Assembly (NCBI GenBank): GCA_017625755.1
Contig: JAGAKG010000029.1
Coordinates: 1 to 56,984 of the forward strand
Source: Clostridia bacterium
GTDB taxonomy: Bacteria; Bacillota; Clostridia; Oscillospirales; CAG-272
DNA length: 56,984 bases
Direction of reading: 5' to 3'
Under the pieces are notes generated by a model. It was not told where the DNA came from. It made no database searches and saw only the letters and a list, made by a program, of their open reading frames with translations. Numbering within the stretch: position 1 is the stretch's first letter; each line of letters opens with the position of its first letter. Shown in pieces: positions 15,659 to 23,238 of the stretch. The translations under genes were made by a program, and so were the position numbers.

Positions 15659-16936
15659 ATGTCAATAAAAAAACATTCTGTTACATTGGATGTGTCACGC
15701 TGTAAGGGCTGTACGAACTGTATAAAGCGCTGTCCCACCGAGGCAATAAGAGTCAGAGACGGACACGCAACCATAAAAGAGGACAAATGTATAGACTGCG
15801 GAGAGTGCATAAGACTTTGCCCGTATCAGGCAAAGAAGGCTATTTTTGACAGTCTTGAAGATTTTGCGGGATATAAATATAAAATTGCTTTGCCCGCGCC
15901 CGCCTTTTACGGTCAGTTTGAGGACCTTGACGATATAGATGAAATACTCACAGCACTGCTTGAGTGTGGATTTGACGCAGTTGTCGAGGTATCGAGAGCC
16001 GCGGAAATAGTTACGGAATATACAAGAAGATATTTGAAGAAGGAGGGGCTACCAAAGCCGATAATAAGCTCGGCTTGTCCCGCAATAGTAAGACTTATAA
16101 GTCTGCGCTTCTCGTATCTTACGGAAAATCTGCTTCCGCTTATGCCGCCTATTGAATACGCGGCACGCCTTGCGAGAAAAGAAGCAATGAGAGACCACCC
16201 CGAGCTTTCAGACTCGGATATATGCGTTCTCTTTATCTCACCCTGTCCCGCAAAGGTAAGTTATATAAAAAATCCTATCGGTGTTACCAAGAGCGCGGTA
16301 AACGGCGCGCTTGCGGTGAGCGATATGTATTTCAAAACGAGAGCTAAGCGCAAGGAGGTAAAGAATCCTCTGCCGCTCTCCAAAACGGGTATAATCGGTC
16401 TTAACTGGGCAGGTACGGGAGGAGAAGCTACATCGCTTCTGTCCGATAAATATCTTGCCGCAGACGGAATAGAGAACTGCATAAAGGTTCTTGACCAGAT
16501 AGACAGCGGAACGATACATAATCTTGATTTCGTTGAGCTTAACGCTTGTAACGGTGGTTGTGTCGGAGGAACGCTTAATGTAGAAAACCCGTATATAGCA
16601 AAAGCGAGACTCAGGTCTCTGAGAAAATATCTCCCGGTTTCGAGAAACAGAGTTGCCGATGACGCGGAAAATTCTGTGCCTCGCGAGGTTATGCTTGATA
16701 AAGAGATTGAGGATAGCTACTCCTCAAGCATCACGACAGACAGAGCGACCGCTATCAGACAGATGACGGCTGTCGAGGAGATATATAAACGCCTACCCAA
16801 GATAGATTGCGGCTCGTGCGGAGCGCCTAATTGCCATGCGCTCGCCGAGGACATAATCAAAGGCGAGGCAGAGGAGACCGATTGCCTTATCAAGCTCAGA
16901 GATATTTATATTGCTAACGAGCCTGAGGATAATTGA
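15659..16936 (+). CDS. Putative sensory [FeFe]-hydrogenase (group D-like)
   Basis: A 425-residue iron-sulfur protein. Residues 15-25 and 44-54 each hold a CX2CX2CX3C ferredoxin motif. The H-cluster domain keeps the four [4Fe-4S] ligand positions: C140 (SACPAIV), C196 (SPCPAK), C297 and C301 (ACNGGC). In the first motif the proton-transfer Cys of catalytic enzymes (TSCCPxW) is Ala139. A C-terminal CX2CX4CX16C cluster motif lies at 384-409. Ala in the proton path and this extra cluster are features of slow, sensory-type hydrogenases (groups C/D). There is no PAS domain, unlike group C HydS. It sits among kinase-like and DRTGG genes upstream of the catalytic hydrogenase, so an H2 or redox sensor controlling it is the favoured reading. 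Confidence 0.82.
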   Translation: MSIKKHSVTLDVSRCKGCTNCIKRCPTEAIRVRDGHATIKEDKCIDCGECIRLCPYQAKKAIFDSLEDFAGYKYKIALPAPAFYGQFEDLDDIDEILTALLECGFDAVVEVSRAAEIVTEYTRRYLKKEGLPKPIISSACPAIVRLISLRFSYLTENLLPLMPPIEYAARLARKEAMRDHPELSDSDICVLFISPCPAKVSYIKNPIGVTKSAVNGALAVSDMYFKTRAKRKEVKNPLPLSKTGIIGLNWAGTGGEATSLLSDKYLAADGIENCIKVLDQIDSGTIHNLDFVELNACNGGCVGGTLNVENPYIAKARLRSLRKYLPVSRNRVADDAENSVPREVMLDKEIEDSYSSSITTDRATAIRQMTAVEEIYKRLPKIDCGSCGAPNCHALAEDIIKGEAEETDCLIKLRDIYIANEPEDN

Positions 16937-16957
16937 TAATAAATGAGGTGATAAGCT

Positions 16958-17284
16958 TTGACAGTAAAGGAGCTTTGCGAAAAAAACGGATATGAGGCGC
17001 TTTGCCTGCCGGAGCCCGACAGAGAGGTCACGGGAGGATATACGGGAGACCTGCTGAGTTGGGTTATGGGACGCGCCGAATCGGGAGACGCATGGATAAC
17101 CATAATGTCAAACCTTAATATAGTTGCCGTGGCATCGCTTGCCGATCCCGCTTGTATAGTGCTTGCGGAGGGAGTAAGCCCCGATGACGGAGTTCTGCAG
17201 AGAGCCGAGACGCAGGGAGTCAATATACTCAGAAGCGTTAAGGATAGCTTTGCGGTGTCTGCCGAGATAGCTGCGCTTTTATGA
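16958..17284 (+). CDS. DRTGG-domain protein (second copy)
   Basis: A 108-residue relative of the protein at 14863, with the equivalents SWVMGRAESGDAWITIMSN, LADPACIVLAEGVSPDDGV and AETQGVNILRSVKDSFAVS. It begins with TTG; GAGGTG sits 7 nt upstream and no better start exists. It overlaps the PHP gene by 4 nt (ATGA). Having two diverged DRTGG proteins in one cluster suggests a heteromeric or two-input sensing role; this is inference. Confidence 0.78.
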   Translation: MTVKELCEKNGYEALCLPEPDREVTGGYTGDLLSWVMGRAESGDAWITIMSNLNIVAVASLADPACIVLAEGVSPDDGVLQRAETQGVNILRSVKDSFAVSAEIAALL

Positions 17285-18024
17285 ATAAATACTACTATGA
17301 CTTGCATATTCATTCTTGTCTTTCTCCCTGCGGAGACGATGATATGACGCCGAATAATATAGCGGGTATGTCAACTTTGAACGGACTTAATATCGTGGCG
17401 CTTACAGACCATAATACAGCGAAGAACTGTCCCGCCTTTTTCGAGGCGTGTAAGAAATACGGTTTGATACCGATAGCGGGTATGGAGCTTTCGAGCGCCG
17501 AGGATATTCACCTCGTCTGCCTTTTTCCAGAGCTTGAGCAGGCGATGGAGTTCGATAGAGTCATAGAGGGGCATCTGCCCGATATCGCCAACCGTCCCGA
17601 TATATTCGGAAATCAATTGATTCTGAACGGAGAGGACGAGCAGATAGGTATCGAAAACAAATTGCTTATCACAGCTACCGACCTGTGGGCGGCAGATGCA
17701 ATAGAGCTTGCGAGGTCGTACGGCGCTCATGTGCGCCCTGCGCATATCGACCGTACCTCAAACGGTATGATAGCCATTCTCGGAGATGTTCCGAAAGAGT
17801 ATCGCTTCAACTTCGTCGAATTCAACGATAGAAGAAATACTAAGGAATATTTCTCTAATTACCCTTCGCTTGAAGGGAAATCGGTGATTGTAAGCTCTGA
17901 CGCTCACCACCTGTGGGATATAGCGCAGGCAGAGAATTATTTCGAGCTTGAGGACGAGCCGTATAGCTCGGCAAGAGTGCGCCAAGCCTTTTTCGAGGCT
18001 TTGGCGGAGAACAAAATTTTGTAA
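17281..18024 (+). CDS. PHP-domain metal-dependent phosphoesterase
   Basis: A 247-residue PHP-family hydrolase related to the TrpH/YciV-like group. Metal-binding motifs are in place: DLHIHSCLSPCGDD at the N-terminus, ALTDHNTAKN, the GMELSS glutamate, RPAHID, and VSSDAHHLWD near the C-terminus. TrpH-type enzymes act on RNA or nucleotide 3',5'-bisphosphates; substrate here is unknown. It overlaps the upstream DRTGG gene, is followed by about 50 AT-rich nt and then nuoE, and belongs to a gene order seen beside hydrogenase operons in other Clostridia. Confidence 0.85.
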   Translation: MNKYYYDLHIHSCLSPCGDDDMTPNNIAGMSTLNGLNIVALTDHNTAKNCPAFFEACKKYGLIPIAGMELSSAEDIHLVCLFPELEQAMEFDRVIEGHLPDIANRPDIFGNQLILNGEDEQIGIENKLLITATDLWAADAIELARSYGAHVRPAHIDRTSNGMIAILGDVPKEYRFNFVEFNDRRNTKEYFSNYPSLEGKSVIVSSDAHHLWDIAQAENYFELEDEPYSSARVRQAFFEALAENKIL

Positions 18025-18076
18025 TTTATTAATTAAATAAATTAAATAAAATAAAATACGGAGGATTTTTTTCGGT

Positions 18077-18571
18077 ATGAAAAAGAATTTGACCACAGTA
18101 ATGTTCCGTGGTACAAAGGCTCAGGAAGAACAGCTTATTGCTGAAATCGAGAGTCTCCGCGGCACACCCGGTGCAATGATGCCCATTCTCCAGAAGGCGC
18201 AGGAAATCTACGGATATCTGCCCATCGAGGTACAGAGAATCATTGCAGAGCATACGGGAGCTTCGCTTGAGGAAGTATACGGTGTTTCCACCTTCTACTC
18301 TCAGTTTGCTCTCAATCCGAAGGGAGAGATCTCTATCGGAGTATGTCTTGGAACTGCTTGCTATGTAAAGGGAAGCGGTGACATTTTGGACAGAATAGTT
18401 GAGGTTCTCGGATTGCCCGCAGGCTCAACGACACCCGACGGTAAGTTTTCGCTTGAGGCTACGAGATGTATAGGCGCTTGCGGACTCGCACCCGTAATTA
18501 CTATTAACAATGATGTTTACGGTAAGCTCACCAAGGCTGATGTAGACGGAATACTTGCAAAGTACAGATAA
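18077..18571 (+). CDS. NuoE-like [2Fe-2S] subunit of NAD-linked [FeFe]-hydrogenase
   Basis: A 164-residue thioredoxin-fold ferredoxin subunit, corresponding to HydC or HndA in multimeric hydrogenases. The four cluster cysteines are in CLGTAC and CIGAC (residues about 92-137). An N-terminal helical region precedes them (LQKAQEIYGYLPIEVQRIIA), as in NuoE/HoxE. It transfers electrons between the flavin subunit and HydA. ACGGAGGATTTTTTTCGGT precedes the start. It opens the structural half of the cluster. Confidence 0.92.
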   Translation: MKKNLTTVMFRGTKAQEEQLIAEIESLRGTPGAMMPILQKAQEIYGYLPIEVQRIIAEHTGASLEEVYGVSTFYSQFALNPKGEISIGVCLGTACYVKGSGDILDRIVEVLGLPAGSTTPDGKFSLEATRCIGACGLAPVITINNDVYGKLTKADVDGILAKYR

Positions 18572-18576
18572 TCCGA

Positions 18577-19140
18577 ATGAAAGAACTGTCTCTTAACATA
18601 CTTGATGTAACAAAGAATTCGGTCACGGCAGGGGCGGATAAGATACTTATAACGCTTGAGCTGTCCGAGGACGGCTGGCTCACATTTACCGTTGCGGACA
18701 ACGGCTGCGGAATGAGTGACGAGGTGCAGAGACGGGTCACCGACCCCTTTTATACCACCAGAACGACAAGAAAAGTCGGAATGGGCTTGCCGCTTCTGAA
18801 GCTTGCTTCGGAGCAGACGGGCGGGGAAATGAGGATAGCTTCCTCTACCGAAAAGGGTAAGAGCGGAACGACTCTGACGGCTACCTTTGATACTAAAAGC
18901 ATAGATTTTATGCCCGTGGGCGATATCGTGTCAACGGTGTGTATCCTGATTTCGGGAAGCCCTGATATACATTTTGTTTTCAGGGATATTACGCCTGACG
19001 GTACCGTAAGTCTTGACACATCGGAGCTTAAAGCGGTTCTGGGAGATGAAATATCTCTCGCAGAACCCGAGATAATGGCTTGGATGAGCGATTATCTGCG
19101 TGAGCAGTATGAAGAACGACGGCTAAAAGGCAAACAATAA
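18577..19140 (+). CDS. Histidine-kinase-like ATPase domain protein in hydrogenase cluster
   Basis: A 187-residue protein with a HATPase_c domain at residues 1-115: N-box ILDVTKNSVTAGAD, G1 ADNGCGMS, F-box DPFYTTRTTRKVGMGL and G2 EKGKSGTTLTATF. There is no dimerisation/phospho-acceptor helix, sensor domain or membrane segment, and no response regulator nearby. The C-terminal 70 residues are family-specific (IDFMPVGDIVSTVCILI). It lies 5 nt after the nuoE-like gene and 35 nt before the ferredoxin gene, an insertion seen in other clostridial hydrogenase operons. Function is not established. Confidence 0.85.
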   Translation: MKELSLNILDVTKNSVTAGADKILITLELSEDGWLTFTVADNGCGMSDEVQRRVTDPFYTTRTTRKVGMGLPLLKLASEQTGGEMRIASSTEKGKSGTTLTATFDTKSIDFMPVGDIVSTVCILISGSPDIHFVFRDITPDGTVSLDTSELKAVLGDEISLAEPEIMAWMSDYLREQYEERRLKGKQ

Positions 19141-19175
19141 ATTGCAAAAATAAGATTATATACGGAGGAATCAAA

Positions 19176-19544
19176 ATGAAAACATTGGCGGAACTTGCTG
19201 CTATCAAGGCAAGAATGCAGAATAATGTTACGCTTCGCGAGGGCGCTGCACAGACAAGAGTTGTTGTCGGAATGGCTACCTGCGGAATCGCGGCGGGAGC
19301 CAGACCTGTTCTCGCGGCATTTGTTGACGGCGTAAACAAGGCGGGACTTACCGATAAGGTAACTGTAACGCAGACAGGTTGTATCGGTATATGCCAGTAC
19401 GAGCCCGTTGTTGAGATTTACGAGGAAGGCAAGGAAAAGGTCACCTATGTAAAGCTTGACGCTGATAAGGCGGCAGAAATAGTTGAAAAGCACCTCAAGG
19501 GTGGCAACATCGTTACAGAGTACACAATAGGCGCTATCAAATAA
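19176..19544 (+). CDS. [2Fe-2S] ferredoxin-domain hydrogenase subunit (HndB-like)
   Basis: A 122-residue thioredoxin-like ferredoxin. Cysteines occur in MATCGIAAGA and in QTGCIGICQYEP, matching the usual four-Cys [2Fe-2S] pattern. Equivalent to HndB/small ferredoxin subunits of NADP- or NAD-linked [FeFe]-hydrogenases, it probably relays electrons at the flavin subunit. Start has TACGGAGGAATC upstream; the HydB-like gene follows after 28 nt. Confidence 0.9.
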   Translation: MKTLAELAAIKARMQNNVTLREGAAQTRVVVGMATCGIAAGARPVLAAFVDGVNKAGLTDKVTVTQTGCIGICQYEPVVEIYEEGKEKVTYVKLDADKAAEIVEKHLKGGNIVTEYTIGAIK

Positions 19545-19572
19545 GATTTAACTTGATGAAAGGAAATAGAAA

Positions 19573-21369
19573 ATGGTAAGATCACATGTATTGATTTGTG
19601 GCGGTACAGGTTGTACTTCATCAGGAAGCGTCAAGATTCTGGACGCGATGAATGCTGAGATCGCTGCAAAAGGTCTTCAGGACGAGATCAAGGTCGTCGG
19701 AACAGGTTGTTTCGGACTTTGCGCACTCGGTCCGATTATGATTGTTTATCCCGAAGGAACATTTTACAGCTGCGTAAAGGTTGAAGATGTTCCCGAGATC
19801 GTTGAGGAGCATCTTCTCAAGGGTCGTCCCGTTGAAAGACTCGTTTATCACGAGACAAAGTCGGAGGACCCCCATCACGCAACCTCTCTCTCCGAGACTG
19901 CTTTCTATAAGAAGCAGAAGAGAGTTGCGCTTCGTAACTGCGGTGTAATCAACCCCGAGAATATCGACGAGTACATAGCTATGGACGGTTATGCGGCTCT
20001 TGGTAAGGTACTTACCGAGATGACTCCCGATGATGTTATCCAGACAATTCTCGATTCAGGTCTCCGCGGACGCGGAGGCGGCGGATTCCCCACAGGTCTT
20101 AAGTGGAAGTTCGCATCGGGCAACCGTGGAAATGTAACGAAATATGTCGCTTGTAACGCAGACGAGGGTGACCCCGGAGCGTTCATGGACCGTTCGATTC
20201 TCGAGGGTGACCCCCATGCGGTTATCGAGGCTATGGCTATCGCGGCTTACGCTATCGGAGCCAACGAGGGTTATGTATATGTAAGAGCGGAGTATCCTAT
20301 CGCTATCCACCGTCTTGAGGTTGCTATCAAGCAGGCTCGTGAGTACGGACTTCTCGGAAAGAATATCTTCGGAACCGGATTTGATTTCGATATGTTCATT
20401 CGTTTCGGCGCTGGCGCGTTCGTATGTGGTGAGGAAACAGCTCTTATGACCTCTATCGAGGGTAACAGAGGTGAGCCTCGTCCTCGTCCTCCTTTCCCCG
20501 CAGTAAAGGGACTTTTCGGACAGCCTACTGTTCTTAACAATGTTGAGACATACGCTAACATTCCTCAGATAATCCTTAACGGCGTTGACTGGTTCAAGTC
20601 TATGGGTACTGAGAAATCGAAGGGAACTAAGGTATTCGCTCTCGGCGGAAAGATCACCAATACAGGTCTTGTTGAGGTTCCTATGGGAACAACTCTCCGC
20701 GAGGTAATTGAGGAGATCGGTGGCGGTATTCCTAACGGAAAGACCTTTAAGGCTGCTCAGACGGGTGGACCTTCGGGTGGATGTATCCCCGCATCTCTCA
20801 TCGATACTCCTATCGACTACGATAACCTTATCGCTATCGGCTCTATGATGGGTTCGGGCGGACTTATCGTTATGGACGAGGATACCTGTATGGTTGACCT
20901 TGCGCGCTTCTTCCTCGACTTCACGGTTGACGAGTCCTGCGGAAAGTGTACTCCTTGCCGTGTTGGTACAAGAAGACTTCTTGAGATACTCGATAAGATC
21001 ATCGCAGGAAACGGTGAGATGGAAGACCTCGACAGACTTGAGGAGCTTTCCAACTACATCAAGAGCGCATCTCTCTGCGGACTTGGACAGACAGCTCCTA
21101 ACCCTGTTCTTTCCACGCTCCGTTACTTCAGAGACGAGTATGTTGCTCATATCGTTGATAAGAAATGTCCCGCGGGCGTATGTAAGAGCCTGCTTCAGTA
21201 CAAGATCGACCCTGACAAGTGTAAGGGCTGTACGCTCTGCGCTAGAAAGTGTCCCGTTGGAGCTATCAGCGGAACCGTTAAGAATCCTCACACCATTGAT
21301 ACCGCAAAGTGTATCAAGTGCGGAGCTTGTATGGATAGCTGTAAGTTCAAAGCAATTTATAAGGAATAA
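19573..21369 (+). CDS. NuoF-like flavin/iron-sulfur subunit of [FeFe]-hydrogenase (HydB)
   Basis: A 598-residue diaphorase subunit. Residues 1-100 are a thioredoxin-like [2Fe-2S] domain. The NuoF core has the FMN/NAD site GRGGGGFPTGLKW, then ADEGDPGAFMDR, GEETALMTSIEGNRGEPRP, and the [4Fe-4S] motif CGKCTPCRVGTRR. The C-terminus holds two ferredoxin clusters (CKGCTLCARKCP and CIKCGACMDSCK). In T. maritima-type HydABC enzymes this subunit oxidises NADH and is the proposed site of flavin-linked bifurcation between NADH and ferredoxin. Whether this enzyme bifurcates is not visible in sequence. Codon usage is unusually uniform, suggesting high expression. Confidence 0.95.
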   Translation: MVRSHVLICGGTGCTSSGSVKILDAMNAEIAAKGLQDEIKVVGTGCFGLCALGPIMIVYPEGTFYSCVKVEDVPEIVEEHLLKGRPVERLVYHETKSEDPHHATSLSETAFYKKQKRVALRNCGVINPENIDEYIAMDGYAALGKVLTEMTPDDVIQTILDSGLRGRGGGGFPTGLKWKFASGNRGNVTKYVACNADEGDPGAFMDRSILEGDPHAVIEAMAIAAYAIGANEGYVYVRAEYPIAIHRLEVAIKQAREYGLLGKNIFGTGFDFDMFIRFGAGAFVCGEETALMTSIEGNRGEPRPRPPFPAVKGLFGQPTVLNNVETYANIPQIILNGVDWFKSMGTEKSKGTKVFALGGKITNTGLVEVPMGTTLREVIEEIGGGIPNGKTFKAAQTGGPSGGCIPASLIDTPIDYDNLIAIGSMMGSGGLIVMDEDTCMVDLARFFLDFTVDESCGKCTPCRVGTRRLLEILDKIIAGNGEMEDLDRLEELSNYIKSASLCGLGQTAPNPVLSTLRYFRDEYVAHIVDKKCPAGVCKSLLQYKIDPDKCKGCTLCARKCPVGAISGTVKNPHTIDTAKCIKCGACMDSCKFKAIYKE

Positions 21370-21387
21370 GAAAGGAGAACAGTGGAC

Positions 21388-23130
21388 ATGGAAACAATTA
21401 ATGTTAAAATTAACGGCGTAGACTATGCCGTACCGAAGGGATCCACGGTTCTTGAAGCTGCTAAGGCTGCTAATATAGACATTCCCACACTCTGCTATCT
21501 CAAGGATATCAACGAGATTGGCGCTTGCCGTCTCTGCCTTGTTGAGGTATCCGAGGGAGGAAAGCCTTACAGACTCGTAACAGCTTGCGTATATCCCGTT
21601 ACCGAGGGTATGTCGATACTGACAAATACCCCCAAGATTATGCAGTCCAGAAAGACAAACCTCGAGCTGGTTCTTTCCACGCACGAGAAGAAATGTCTCT
21701 CCTGCGTAAGAAGCACCACCTGTGAGCTTCAGAAGCTCTGCCTTGAATACGGCGTTGACGAAACAAGATTCAAGGGTGAGAGAATTGAATATGCTATCGA
21801 CGACGCATCTCCTATCATTCGTGATAATAATAAGTGTATCCTTTGCCGTCGTTGCGTAGCGGCATGTAAGAATGTTCAGGGAATTGGCGTTATAGGCGCT
21901 AATGACCGTGGATTTGATACACATATCGCATCCGCATTCGAGATGCCTTTGGTAGAAACCTCTTGTATCAACTGTGGACAGTGTATAGTATCTTGTCCTG
22001 TTGGCGCTATCTACGAGCGCGACGATACAGATAAGATAAGAGAAGCTATCGCAGATCCCACAAAGCATGTATTTATCTGCACAGCACCCTCTGTTCGTGC
22101 GCAGATCGGCGAGTGCTTCGGCTACGAGCCCGGAACAGACTGCGAGGGCAAGATGGTTGCAGCTCTCAAGAGACTCGGCTTTGACGGCGTTTATGATATG
22201 AACCTCACAGCTGACCTCACGATCATGGAGGAGGCTACCGAGTTCCTCGGACGCGTTAAGAACGGTGGAAAGCTTCCTATGATCACATCCTGCTCGCCCG
22301 GTTGGATCAAGTACTGCGAGCATTACTATCCTGAGTTCATAGACAATCTCTCGACCTGTAAGTCTCCTCAGCAGATGTTCGGCGCAGTAGTAAAGACATA
22401 CTACGCAGAGAAGATGGGTTGGGATCCTAAGGATATATTCTTCGTATCCGCAATTCCTTGTACAGCTAAAAAGTTCGAGGTTGGCAGACCTAATCAGGCA
22501 GCTGCGGGCGTCCCCGATGTTGATGTCGCAGTTACGACCCGTGAGCTTGGCAGAATGATAAGCACAGCAGGAATCAACTTCAAGGCACTTCCCGACGAGA
22601 GCTTCGATACTCCTTTCGAGATCGGTTCTGGCGCAGGCGCTATCTTCGGAGCAACAGGCGGTGTTATGGAGGCAGCTCTTCGTACAGCGGCTGAGGTTAT
22701 CGAGGGCAAGCCTCTTGAGAAGCTTGAGTTCAACGAGGTTCGTGGTGTTGAGGGCGTTAAGCTCGCAACCTACAAGCTCGGAGATATCACTCTCAATGTT
22801 GCGGTTGCTTCGGGTACAAAGAACGCGAAAAAGGTTCTTGATGCAGTTAAGGCTGGCGAGCTTGATGTTCAGTTCATCGAGATCATGGCATGTCCCGGCG
22901 GTTGCGTAAACGGCGGCGGTCAGCCCATTCAGCCTGCTGATGTAAGAATGTCTATCGACCTTCGTGCAGTTCGTGCAGCAGTTCTTTATAACGACGATGT
23001 TACATCTGATGTAAGAAAGTCTCACGAGAACTCTGCTGTTAAGAAGCTCTACGACGAGTACTTCGGCGAGCCCAACAGCCATAAGGCACACGAAATTCTC
23101 CACACAACCTATGTTAAGCGCGGTCTGTGA
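21388..23130 (+). CDS. Catalytic [FeFe]-hydrogenase subunit, group A (HydA/HndD-type)
   Basis: A 580-residue H2-evolving subunit. In order: plant-type [2Fe-2S] domain (C36, C47, C50, C67), His-ligated cluster (H99, C103, C106, C112), two [4Fe-4S] motifs (150-160 and 193-203), H-cluster domain, and a small-subunit-like tail. H-cluster motifs are TSCSPGW (300-306), IPCTAKK (C358) and EIMACPGGCVNG. The second Cys of the textbook TSCCPxW is Ser303. ATG at 21388 is preferred to a GTG 6 nt earlier because AAAGGAG sits 10 nt upstream of the ATG. Maturases HydE/F/G are not in the window. A strong terminator follows. Confidence 0.95.
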   Translation: METINVKINGVDYAVPKGSTVLEAAKAANIDIPTLCYLKDINEIGACRLCLVEVSEGGKPYRLVTACVYPVTEGMSILTNTPKIMQSRKTNLELVLSTHEKKCLSCVRSTTCELQKLCLEYGVDETRFKGERIEYAIDDASPIIRDNNKCILCRRCVAACKNVQGIGVIGANDRGFDTHIASAFEMPLVETSCINCGQCIVSCPVGAIYERDDTDKIREAIADPTKHVFICTAPSVRAQIGECFGYEPGTDCEGKMVAALKRLGFDGVYDMNLTADLTIMEEATEFLGRVKNGGKLPMITSCSPGWIKYCEHYYPEFIDNLSTCKSPQQMFGAVVKTYYAEKMGWDPKDIFFVSAIPCTAKKFEVGRPNQAAAGVPDVDVAVTTRELGRMISTAGINFKALPDESFDTPFEIGSGAGAIFGATGGVMEAALRTAAEVIEGKPLEKLEFNEVRGVEGVKLATYKLGDITLNVAVASGTKNAKKVLDAVKAGELDVQFIEIMACPGGCVNGGGQPIQPADVRMSIDLRAVRAAVLYNDDVTSDVRKSHENSAVKKLYDEYFGEPNSHKAHEILHTTYVKRGL

Positions 23131-23154
23131 TTAGAGAATAACGCATAAGTGATA

Positions 23155-23190
23155 GGGAGCATCTCCACAAAAGGAGATGCTCCCTTAATT
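23155..23190 (+). terminator. Terminator of the hydrogenase cluster
   Basis: A 12-bp perfect stem GGGAGCATCTCC/GGAGATGCTCCC (23155-23166 with 23173-23184) followed by TTAATTT. Confidence 0.85.
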
Positions 23191-23196
23191 TCATAT

Positions 23197-23232
23197 AAAA
23201 AACGGTGAATCAATATCGAAACACCGTTTTTT
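23197..23232 (-). terminator. Terminator of the aminotransferase operon
   Basis: An 11-bp stem AAAAAACGGTG/CACCGTTTTTT with 14-nt loop; the minus strand ends in a T run just past the aminotransferase stop codon. It can work in both directions. Confidence 0.8.
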
Positions 23233-23238
23233 CTTATT

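Noticed and set aside
15659..16936. Treating the first hydrogenase-like gene as a pseudogene of HydA
   Set aside because: All four H-cluster cubane cysteines and three accessory cluster motifs are intact and the frame is open, which fits a sensory enzyme rather than decay.
20056..23103. A 1015-codon minus-strand open frame opposite the NuoF-like and HydA genes
   Set aside because: It mirrors highly biased codons of two strongly supported hydrogenase genes; the protein has no recognisable motif.
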